From: Polyangiaceae bacterium
GTDB lineage: Bacteria; Myxococcota_A; Polyangia; Polyangiales; Polyangiaceae
DNA: 64,000 nt
Assembly (NCBI GenBank): GCA_025937895.1
Contig: JAICQL010000002.1
Location: 1 to 64,000, forward strand
Direction of reading: 5' to 3'
Of the stretch, positions 27,137 to 34,454 are shown piece after piece. Made by a program: the position numbers and the translations under genes. The notes beneath the pieces were generated by a model, which did not search any database, was not told where the DNA came from, and was given only the letters and a program-made list of their open reading frames with translations. The first letter of the stretch is position 1. Every line of letters starts with the position of its first letter.

Positions 27137-28441
27137 CTAATCGAGAGCCGCCGGAGGCGCCACGGCCCAGGAGCGAATGCGGAGCGTCTTGGCGTGGGCA
27201 GCGTCGTGAGCGCGCAGGTTGAGCACGACGTATTCGCCACGTGTGGTGCTGCCCCACGGATCGGGCTGCACGACCTCACCCGGGATGCGCTCGGCCACGG
27301 TGCCCACGGAGCGGCAGAACACGAGGCCCCAGAAGCACTGATACACCTCCGCGCCGGGCGTCATGCCCGGCAGCTGCGTGTACGGCACGAAGGCAAGCTC
27401 CAGATCTTTGTCCAGGGCGCGGAACAGCGCGCGCTCCTCGATCTGCTCCACCATCTCGTCGATCTGGGCGATGCGCTCCACCAGTGCGTCACGCTCGGCG
27501 GTGTGCGCGCGGCGCTCGGCGTCCAGCCGCACGATCTCCAGGTCCACGCGGATCAGCTGCTCCTGCCGGGTGACCAGCTCTGGCATCTGCGGGGCGGTGG
27601 TGTTGGCCAGCGCTTGCTGCGCCAGCGCCGTCTCCTCCAGCGCGGACTCACCCCGCACGGTGGCCCGGCCGTTGTCGAGCAGCGCCAGGCGCATCTCGTT
27701 CAGCTGCTGCTCCTGCCGGGCGAACTCCGAGCGCGAGATCAGCCCCGCCTCGAAATCCCTCTGCGCGCGGGCGGTGAGCCGCTGCTGCGCGTTGAACATG
27801 TTGGCCAGCACCTGCTTCTGATCGGAGAGGGCCGTGAGCTCTGCGCTGTTCTGCCGCGCGCGCTGCGAGGTGACCCGCGACGTCCAGTGCCGTGCCTCAC
27901 CCGCGGTGCGCTTCAGCTCCAGCAGGCGAGCGAGCGCCTGATCGGCACCGGCGAGATCGGCCTCGACCCCCTCCAGCTCACCCACGGCGCGCACGCGCTC
28001 GACCCGCAGCTCACCCAGCCGCAGCTTGGTGCTGACCACTGCCTCACTGGTCGGGGACAGGATGGTGGGCACCACGAACGCATCGCGAGCCGCGGTGTAG
28101 ATGGAGTACGCGCCGTAGCCCAGCGCGAGCGCCAGCACGCCCAGGGTGGCGATGGCGCCGATGCGAGTGCGCGCTGCCGGATCCGGCGCGGCGGGCATGA
28201 GCAGCGGCAAGGAGACGATGCCGCTCTTCTCCTCGACGTCCGACTCGGCTGCGGGCGCAGCGAAGGAAGGTGCGCCGGCTGCAAACGCTGCCGAAGAGGC
28301 AGAGATGGAAGAAGAGCCAGGCGCCGCTGCATCCGAGCTGCGCGAGCTGTCGGGGCTGCGACCCTCGGGGGGAACCAGCGGCCGCTGCGGCAGCACGAGC
28401 GTGGTGGCGGTGACCGAAACGAGCTTGCGAGCTGACGACAC
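27137..28441 (-). CDS. HlyD/Alg44-like membrane adaptor of the exopolysaccharide operon
   Basis: A 434-residue protein. A Ser/Ala/Pro-rich cytoplasmic head of about 95 residues is followed by one membrane segment (GAIATLGVLALALGYGAY). Next is a small strand, VVPTILSPTSEAVVS, of the biotinyl-lipoyl type, then two long coiled-coil helices and a C-terminal beta domain with two Cys. This is the plan of membrane-fusion proteins, as in Alg44 without PilZ. GTG 28441 is preferred since GAGG lies 6 bp before it, although TTG 28453 is in frame. It is the first gene of the operon. Confidence 0.7.
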   Translation of the reverse strand: MSSARKLVSVTATTLVLPQRPLVPPEGRSPDSSRSSDAAAPGSSSISASSAAFAAGAPSFAAPAAESDVEEKSGIVSLPLLMPAAPDPAARTRIGAIATLGVLALALGYGAYSIYTAARDAFVVPTILSPTSEAVVSTKLRLGELRVERVRAVGELEGVEADLAGADQALARLLELKRTAGEARHWTSRVTSQRARQNSAELTALSDQKQVLANMFNAQQRLTARAQRDFEAGLISRSEFARQEQQLNEMRLALLDNGRATVRGESALEETALAQQALANTTAPQMPELVTRQEQLIRVDLEIVRLDAERRAHTAERDALVERIAQIDEMVEQIEERALFRALDKDLELAFVPYTQLPGMTPGAEVYQCFWGLVFCRSVGTVAERIPGEVVQPDPWGSTTRGEYVVLNLRAHDAAHAKTLRIRSWAVAPPAALD

Positions 28442-28634
28442 GACGGACCTCAAATCGCCGGGAGGCGAGCAAAGGTTATTGGGAGGCGACTATGTCAGAC
28501 GAATAACCACCTGTCGAGTAGCGCCAGGTGGAGGATGCGGACGACGCTCGCCTTTTGCTGCATGCACCCGCTCTGCGTGCAACTGACGGTGCTCGGCAAG
28601 AGCGGACGCGGCGAGCAGACGAGCGGCGGAGCGC

Positions 28635-28664
28635 CGCCCGACGGAGTACCGCCCGACGGAGCGC
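28635..28664. repeat. 15-bp tandem repeat, two copies
   Basis: CGCCCGACGGAGTAC is followed directly by CGCCCGACGGAGCGC. It lies about 190 bp upstream of the exopolysaccharide operon start. Confidence 0.7.
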
Positions 28665-28795
28665 GAAAATGGCTGAATGGCTGCTGAATTCGCGAACGGC
28701 GAAGCGCTCGCCGAGGGAGCGCCGGGAGCTGCGACTGCGATCTGGAGCCGAGCACTGATCTCGTTCAGTGCTCCCTCCCCTGCCGTCACTGGGGA

Positions 28796-28828
28796 TTCAA
28801 TCGGCGTTCAATCGGTGTTCAAGGGCTG
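28796..28828. repeat. 11-bp tandem repeat, three copies
   Basis: TTCAATCGGCG, TTCAATCGGTG and TTCAAGGGCTG follow one another at 28796, 28807 and 28818. The period equals about one DNA helix turn, so same-face protein binding upstream of the polysaccharide operon is possible. Confidence 0.65.
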
Positions 28829-29207
28829 ATCACTTGCGGAGCATTGGCTGAAGGTTTGCGGAGGGTGATGGCAGAAGCTGGCTGGAACCTCTGCCGGGAT
28901 GGCGGGGACGAGAACATTGCTCATTCATCTTTCGCGGCCCGGCCCGGGTGGGCGGCGCCGCGCTCCCGTTCAACGCCTGGCTGGTGGCGTGAACGTGATG
29001 CGCAGCCGGACCCGACTCCACCGCTCGCGCCGAGCGGTGCTCTCAAACGGAACAATACTGACCCAAGAGTGGCGAACTGCAATGCGATGAGGACGTTACT
29101 GGGGGCGACCGGAACGGGTAGACGGGCGCGCGTTCATGAACGGATTGAATGAGAGCGGTGCCGGCGCGACCTCAGGCCAGCGCGGTGATTCCGCCGCCCA
29201 GGTCACA

Positions 29208-29235
29208 CCCTGTTGATTTGCGACAGGGATTTTTT
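29208..29235 (+). terminator. Rho-independent terminator with no obvious gene before it
   Basis: Stem CCCTGT/ACAGGG with a 9-base loop is followed by ATTTTTT. It works only for plus-strand transcription, yet no convincing plus-strand gene precedes it. It may end a small RNA or a decayed gene. Confidence 0.65.
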
Positions 29236-29280
29236 CGCAGCGCGCCACCCGAGGCCGGAAGTGGGAAGGCGGGAGGCGGG

Positions 29281-29336
29281 GTTGCCGAGGGCGGGTTGTC
29301 GAGGGCGGGTTGCCGAGGGCGGGTTGTCGTGTTTCT
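29281..29336. repeat. 14-bp tandem repeat, about four copies
   Basis: Units GTTGCCGAGGGCGG and GTTGTCGAGGGCGG alternate, starting at 29281, 29295, 29309 and 29323 (the last is partial). The strict alternation of C and T at the fifth position suggests duplication of a 28-bp double unit. Confidence 0.85.
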
Positions 29337-29633
29337 CGCCATGTTTCGCGAACGGCGAGCGGGAGGCGGCCTGCGCTGAAGAAGACGTCCCGACAATAGA
29401 GAGCGCGCGCGAAATGCGGGAGCCCCGTGTGCGCAATTTCGCGCAGGCAATGCGTTGTGCCGCGCTCTACCCCTGTCCACTGCAGCGGACCGCAGCGCTG
29501 GCTGCACGGCGGTGCGCTGCGCGCGCAAAAACGCGCTGCCACGCAAAAATCAGTGCCGGCACGACACCACGCCGCTGAGCTCCGGCAGCACGCACAGAGC
29601 CGGTGAGACAGCCGGCGGCTACTGACTACGTGC

Positions 29634-30380
29634 TCAGCCGCGCCCGATGAATGGCATCTTGGTGGCGAGCACGGTCATGAACTGCACGTTGGCCTCGAGC
29701 GGCAAGCTGGCCATGAACAGCACCGCCTGTACCACGTTCTCCACCGCCATCATCGGCTCAGCCAGCACCGCGCCGTGCGCCTGCAACACGCCCGTCTTCA
29801 TCCGTGCGGCCATGTCCGTCTCGGCGTTACCGATGTCGATCTGACCGCAGGCGATGTCGTACGCGCGGCCATCGAGCGAGGTGCTCTTGGTCAGCCCGGT
29901 GATGGCGTGCTTGGTGGCGGTGTACGCCGCGGAGAAGGGCCGCGGCACGGCAGCCGAGATCGAGCCATTGTTGATGATGCGGCCGCCCCGCGGGCTCTGC
30001 TCCTTCATCAGGCGAAAGGCCCACTGCGTGCAGTAGAAGGTGCCGTTGAGGTTGACGTCGACCACGCTGCGCCACTTCTCCACCGACAGCTCTTCCAGCG
30101 GCACCGCGGGAGCGCCGAAGCCGGCGTTGTTGAACAGCAGATCCAGCCGCCCGAAGCGCTCGCGGGTGCGCGTGAACAGCGCCTCGACGTGCGCCGGATC
30201 GCTCACGTCCGTCGGCACTGCCAGACAGCTGCCCGGCGGCGCCGCAGCCGCCGTGGCGTCCAGCTCCGCGGCGCGGCGGCCGCCCAGGCCCACCTGGTAG
30301 CCCTGCTGCGCCAGGGCCACCGCCACTGCGCGCCCGATCCCGCTGCCTGCCCCCGTCACGATGGCTACCTTGCCGCTCAT
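29634..30380 (-). CDS. Short-chain dehydrogenase/reductase
   Basis: A 248-residue classical SDR, an NAD(P)-dependent oxidoreductase. The cofactor motif TGAGSGIG (10-17), the structural NNAG, the catalytic Ser in NNGSIS and the YTATK active-site pair are all present. GGRR after beta2 suggests a preference for NADP. The length is normal. The substrate is unknown. It lies 92 bp downstream of the DAHP synthase gene on the same strand. Confidence 0.9.
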   Translation of the reverse strand: MSGKVAIVTGAGSGIGRAVAVALAQQGYQVGLGGRRAAELDATAAAAPPGSCLAVPTDVSDPAHVEALFTRTRERFGRLDLLFNNAGFGAPAVPLEELSVEKWRSVVDVNLNGTFYCTQWAFRLMKEQSPRGGRIINNGSISAAVPRPFSAAYTATKHAITGLTKSTSLDGRAYDIACGQIDIGNAETDMAARMKTGVLQAHGAVLAEPMMAVENVVQAVLFMASLPLEANVQFMTVLATKMPFIGRG

Positions 30381-30446
30381 GCGGGGGAATCTAGCCGCGC
30401 GCGGCCGCCGAATTCAACGCCGCCGAGCTCCGGTTGGGCGAGCTCG

Positions 30447-30486
30447 GCGCCGGCAAGTCAGCGCCGGCAAGGTCAGCGCCGGCGAT
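30447..30486. repeat. 14-15-bp tandem repeat spanning the DAHP synthase stop codon
   Basis: GCGCCGGCAAGTCA, GCGCCGGCAAGGTCA and a partial third copy. The middle copy contributes the stop codon (TGA on the minus strand), so repeat expansion has touched the gene end. Confidence 0.7.
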
Positions 30487-31522
30487 GGCTCGCTTGCGCC
30501 AGGGTCTCCAGCACCGGCAGGGTCTCGTCCCAGGCGAGACAGCCGTCGGTGATGCTCTGGCCGTGGGTCAGCTGTGCGCGCGCCCGCAGCGGCTGATTGC
30601 CGCCCACCAGGAAACTTTCGAGCATCACCCCCATGACCTTGCGGCTGCCGCCGGCGATCTGCTCCGCCAGATCGGCCGCCACCAGCGGCTGGCGACGCGG
30701 ATCCTTGCCGCTGTTGCCGTGGCTGCAGTCGACCATCACGCCTTCGCCGAGGTCCGCCTGCTTCAGCGCGGCGGCGGCGGCCTGAACGCTGGCCGCGTCG
30801 TAGTTGGGCTGCGTGCCGCCACGCAGGATGAGGTGGGTGTGCTCATTGCCGCAGGTCTCCACGATCGCGGTCAGCCCCTGCTTGGTGACGCTCAGGAACT
30901 GATGCGGGTAGCGGCTGGCCTTGATCGCATCCACAGCGATCGCCACCGAGCCGCCGGTGCCGTTCTTGAAGCCGACGGGCATGGACAGGCCGCTGGCGAG
31001 CTCGCGATGCACCTGGCTCTCCGTGGTGCGCGCGCCGATCGCTCCCCAGCACACCAGATCCGCGAAGAACTGTGGTGAGATCGGGTCGAGAAACTCCGTG
31101 CCCGTGGGCAGCCCCAGCTGAGTCACCTCGAGCAGGAACTGGCGCGCGATGCGCAGCCCGCGGTTGATGGCGAAGCTGCCGTCCAGATCCGGATCGTTGA
31201 TCAGCCCCTTCCAGCCGACGGTGGTGCGCGGCTTCTCGAAATACGTGCGCATCACTATCAGCAGATCGTCGGCGAAGCGGTCTGCCGCGCCGCGCAGCTT
31301 GCCGGCGTACTCCAGCGCCGCCGCCGGATCGTGGATGGAGCACGGGCCCACCACCACCAGCAGCCGCTCGTCCCGACCAGCGACGATGTCTCCGACGGCG
31401 CGCCGCTGGCTGCGGACGAAGGCCGCCTCGGCGGCGCCGATCGGCAGCTCCTCCAGCAAGATCGCCGGGGGGATCAGCGGCCGCAGCCGCTTGATGCGAA
31501 CGTCATCGGTGCTCTGGTCCAT
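30473..31522 (-). CDS. 3-deoxy-7-phosphoheptulonate synthase (DAHP synthase, type I)
   Basis: A 349-residue AroG/F/H-type enzyme condensing phosphoenolpyruvate and erythrose 4-phosphate, the first step of the shikimate pathway. Markers are VVVGPCSIHD (metal Cys), MRTYFEKPRTTVGWKGLIND, FLDPISPQ, GARTTESQ, GFKNGTGG, LRGG and VMVDCSHGNS. Length and order match the E. coli isozymes. Which aromatic amino acid inhibits it cannot be told. It is not clustered with other aromatic genes. Confidence 0.95.
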   Translation of the reverse strand: MDQSTDDVRIKRLRPLIPPAILLEELPIGAAEAAFVRSQRRAVGDIVAGRDERLLVVVGPCSIHDPAAALEYAGKLRGAADRFADDLLIVMRTYFEKPRTTVGWKGLINDPDLDGSFAINRGLRIARQFLLEVTQLGLPTGTEFLDPISPQFFADLVCWGAIGARTTESQVHRELASGLSMPVGFKNGTGGSVAIAVDAIKASRYPHQFLSVTKQGLTAIVETCGNEHTHLILRGGTQPNYDAASVQAAAAALKQADLGEGVMVDCSHGNSGKDPRRQPLVAADLAEQIAGGSRKVMGVMLESFLVGGNQPLRARAQLTHGQSITDGCLAWDETLPVLETLAQASHRRR

Positions 31523-31581
31523 GTCCGGGACTTACCACCGGGGCCGGGCCAGCGCACCCAGCCCCGCGGGTGGCTGGCGGC

Positions 31582-32727
31582 TCAGACCGGCGGCTGGAAG
31601 GCGAAATCCGCGAAGGCGCGCTCGGTCGTACCGAACCAGGTGAACATCTCCTTGCGAGCCTTGTCCCAGCTCTCGAACACCTTCTTGTACGTGGCGTCCT
31701 TGGCGGCCTGCTCGGCGTACAGAGCGTCCGAGGCGTCGCGGGCGGCCTTCAGGATCTCGTCGGAGTAGCGCTCGAGCTGCACGCCCTGCGCCAGCAGCCG
31801 GGTCAGCGCCTGGGGGTTGCGCTGGTCATAGCGGTTCTGCATGACCACCCCGGCCTGGCTGGCCGCAAGCTCGAAGATCTGCTGATACTCGCGCGGCAGC
31901 TTGGACCACGCCCCGGTGCCGACCAGAAAGCTGAGCCCCGCCGAGGGCTCCCACCAGCCGGGATAGTAGTAGAGCTTGGCCACCTTGAAGAAGCCGAGCT
32001 TCTCGTCATCATACGGCCCCACCCACTCGGTGGCGTCGATGGCGCCGCGCTCGAGCGCCGGGTAGATGTCACCTCCCGCCAGCACCTGCACTGTGGTGCC
32101 GAGGCGGGTCATCACCTGCCCGCCCAGCCCGGGGATGCGCATGCGCAGGCCCTGCAGATCCGCGGCGGTGTTCACCTCCTTGCGGAACCAGCCACCCATC
32201 TGCGCGCCGGTGTTGCCGCCCGGGAAGCTGATCACCTTGAAATCAGCGTACAGCCCGCGGATCAGGTCCATGCCGCCACCCTCGTTCAACCAGGCCAGCT
32301 GCTGGCGCGCGTTCAGCCCGAAGGGCACGGCGGTGTCGAAGGCCAGCGCCGGGTTCTTGCCGGTGAAATAGTAGCTGGCGGTGTGCGCCAGCTCCACGTT
32401 GCCCTGGTGCACGGCGTCGAGCACCTCGAGCCCGGGCACGATCTCGCCCGCGGCGTGCACGCTGATCTTGAACTTGTTGTCCGTGAGCGCGGCCACCCGC
32501 TCCGCCAGCGTCTCCGCCGCGCCAAAGATGGTATCGAGGCTGCGCGGGAAGGACGACACCAGCCGCCAGTGGACGGACGGACCCGTGGCCGCCGGAGCCG
32601 AGGTGGCGGAGGGGGTGGCGGCCGCGGTGGTCTCCGAGGGCTCCGTCTTCTTGCAGCCCAGCGCCGCTGCTGCGCCCAGGGCGCCGATGGCGGTCATAGC
32701 ATCGTGAACGAACTCGCGGCGTCGCAT
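31582..32727 (-). CDS. TRAP transporter substrate-binding lipoprotein (DctP family)
   Basis: A 381-residue periplasmic solute-binding protein. It begins MRRREF, has a hydrophobic stretch and the lipobox AAALGC, so it is probably membrane-tethered. The binding domain shows WRLVSSFPRSLDTI at the start, HAAGEIVPGLEVLDAVHQGN, GLRMRIPGLGGQ (the family arginine that binds carboxylates) and ATEWVGPYDDE. The ligand is thus likely an organic acid. An excellent Shine-Dalgarno, AGGAGGG, precedes ATG 32727. No DctQ or DctM membrane genes are nearby, so it is an orphan, with a porin-like gene divergent to it. Confidence 0.9.
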   Translation of the reverse strand: MRRREFVHDAMTAIGALGAAAALGCKKTEPSETTAAATPSATSAPAATGPSVHWRLVSSFPRSLDTIFGAAETLAERVAALTDNKFKISVHAAGEIVPGLEVLDAVHQGNVELAHTASYYFTGKNPALAFDTAVPFGLNARQQLAWLNEGGGMDLIRGLYADFKVISFPGGNTGAQMGGWFRKEVNTAADLQGLRMRIPGLGGQVMTRLGTTVQVLAGGDIYPALERGAIDATEWVGPYDDEKLGFFKVAKLYYYPGWWEPSAGLSFLVGTGAWSKLPREYQQIFELAASQAGVVMQNRYDQRNPQALTRLLAQGVQLERYSDEILKAARDASDALYAEQAAKDATYKKVFESWDKARKEMFTWFGTTERAFADFAFQPPV

Positions 32728-33073
32728 ACGTACCCTCCTGAAATGAACGGGCTCTTATAGGTGCAACCCGCTTCCGCTGGGAAGCACCCGTGATGCTGCC
32801 GCAGAGCGTCGTGGTCCCGGCGCGCGCCAACAATGCGCTCGCAGCAGACGCGGCGCTGCGCGGCCACTTGGCCGCCGGCCGCGTATCGGCGGCACCGGCG
32901 CCGGGCTCGCTGGCAAGCCGCCAGCGCGCGAGACGCACACACAGCTCATGTGGGCTCTGCTGATGAGCACGTCCGCTCAAATGCGTTGAGCCGCGTGCGT
33001 GCACGATCCCGTTCGGATCGATGAAACACGTCTGCAACATGCAGCGAGTACCGCTACGAGCAAAGGAGCGTCC
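32728..33073. other. Divergent intergenic region between TRAP protein and porin
   Basis: A 346-base gap that presumably holds both promoters. A TATAAG-like box is present on the minus strand at 32757-32752 but lacks a good -35. No small gene is recognised. Confidence 0.45.
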
Positions 33074-34354
33074 GTGAAACACAAACCCCTCTTCCTTCTT
33101 CATTCCACGTTCTCCAGCTCTGCCATCTGCTTGCTGGCACTTCAGGTGGCCGCGCAGGAGCCCGCTCCTGCGGAGCCCGCCCCTGCTGCGCCCGTGGAGC
33201 CCGCCGCACCTGCTGCCGCTGCCGAGCCGCCGCCTGAGCCCGAGCCGCCCGCCGCTGACGTGGTCGCGCCGCTCTCCCCCGCGGACCCCGAGCTGAACGC
33301 GCCCGCGGTAGAGGCGCCGCCCGTGGAGGAGCCGAAGGAGGATCTGGGGCCGCTCGAGGTGAGCGTGTGGGGCCGCATCGACACCACTCTGAACGGGGAA
33401 GAGGAGAAGGTGGACGACGTCGGCAGCACGGGGCTGATCCAGCTGTCCACCAACGGCAGGCTGCACGACTACTTCTCCTTCACTGCCAACTTCATCGCCT
33501 CTTACGGCGGCGGCGCCATCACGGGCGACGCGGCAATTCTCGACGCCATCCTGCAGTTCGAGCCGCACGATCTGTTTCACCTGTGGGCGGGCCGCAACCT
33601 GGTGCCGGTGGATCGCTCCAACTTCAGCGGCCCCTGGTTCATGGGGCCCTGGTTTTATCCGCTGTTCGGCTTCGCCGATGGGCAGATCGGGCCGACGGTG
33701 CCGAAGCAGGGGCCCTATGGTCGCAATGACGGCCTGACCGCGTGGGGTTTCTACGCGGCAGACACCTTCAGCATCAAATACTACCTCGGCGCGTACGATC
33801 TACACGTGCCGGACGAGTCACCGCTGATCTCGGGGCGTCTGAACTTGACCTTGCTGGGCGCCGAGCCCGGCTACTACAGCAACAGCACCTATTACGGTAA
33901 GGACCTGCTCGCGCTGGGTGCCGGCTTCCAGTACAAGAAAGACGGCTCCAGCTACGCCTGGAACTGGGATCCGGTGGCGATGGGCGGCCCCGCCCCCACC
34001 AGCGACTACTCCGAGTTCAACGTGGATCTGCTGTTCGAGAAGAAGCTCGGCAGTAGCGCCGTGCTCAACCTGGAGGGCGCCTACTACATGTTCAACGGCG
34101 ACTACGAGCGCACGGACGCGGCCTGGTTTGCGGTGGCGAGCGTGCTCCTCGGCGGCGCCTGGCAGCCGCTGGTGCGCGTGCAACAGGCCCTGCCCGCGTA
34201 TGAAGACGTGGACGAGACTTCGACCATCTTCGATGGGCAGATCGGCTACGTCCTCAACGGCTTCGCCACGCGCTTTGCCGCCGGCTTTCGGCACGCGACC
34301 GCGGGGGACCTGAAGGACAACACGATCTTCCTCGGCGCGCAGTTCATGAAATAA
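33074..34354 (+). CDS. Porin-like outer-membrane protein
   Basis: A 426-residue protein. GTG 33074 is preceded by AAAGGAG at ideal distance, so it is preferred over upstream codons. A signal peptide ends near LQVAAQ. About 75 residues rich in Pro, Ala and Glu follow, possibly a periplasmic spacer. Then comes a beta-rich domain that opens SVWGRIDTTLNG and ends GAQFMK, with many alternating aromatic strands. This is typical of phosphate-selective-porin-like barrels. Divergence from the TRAP binding protein suggests, without proof, a shared solute. Confidence 0.75.
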   Translation: MKHKPLFLLHSTFSSSAICLLALQVAAQEPAPAEPAPAAPVEPAAPAAAAEPPPEPEPPAADVVAPLSPADPELNAPAVEAPPVEEPKEDLGPLEVSVWGRIDTTLNGEEEKVDDVGSTGLIQLSTNGRLHDYFSFTANFIASYGGGAITGDAAILDAILQFEPHDLFHLWAGRNLVPVDRSNFSGPWFMGPWFYPLFGFADGQIGPTVPKQGPYGRNDGLTAWGFYAADTFSIKYYLGAYDLHVPDESPLISGRLNLTLLGAEPGYYSNSTYYGKDLLALGAGFQYKKDGSSYAWNWDPVAMGGPAPTSDYSEFNVDLLFEKKLGSSAVLNLEGAYYMFNGDYERTDAAWFAVASVLLGGAWQPLVRVQQALPAYEDVDETSTIFDGQIGYVLNGFATRFAAGFRHATAGDLKDNTIFLGAQFMK

Positions 34355-34385
34355 CCTGCGCTCTCGAGCGGAAGCACCGCAGTGG

Positions 34386-34418
34386 CCAGCCCTCGGCGTG
34401 ACCGGAGCCGAGGGCTGG
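34386..34418. terminator. Perfect 12-bp hairpin between convergent genes
   Basis: CCAGCCCTCGGC and GCCGAGGGCTGG enclose a 9-base loop. It sits 31 bp after the porin stop and 36 bp before the convergent stop. There is no T-run, so it may act as a bidirectional terminator or mRNA end protector. Confidence 0.65.
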
Positions 34419-34454
34419 TGCCGTACTGGGCGTGCCTGCAGGCAGGGAACGAGC

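Larger units (their letters stand above)
28442..29633. other. 1.2-kb stretch without a convincing gene
   Basis: This long gap lies upstream of the exopolysaccharide operon and behind the SDR gene. Short open frames exist on both strands, but none shows a family motif or good start. It contains three short tandem repeats (28635-28664, 28796-28828, 29281-29336) and one good plus-strand terminator hairpin (29208-29235). The operon promoter must lie in its left part but is not recognised. Confidence 0.6.

Noticed and set aside
28844..29152. 102-codon plus-strand frame before the orphan terminator
   Set aside because: It shows no family motif or convincing ribosome binding site and its composition is mixed, so it is kept only as a possible transcript.
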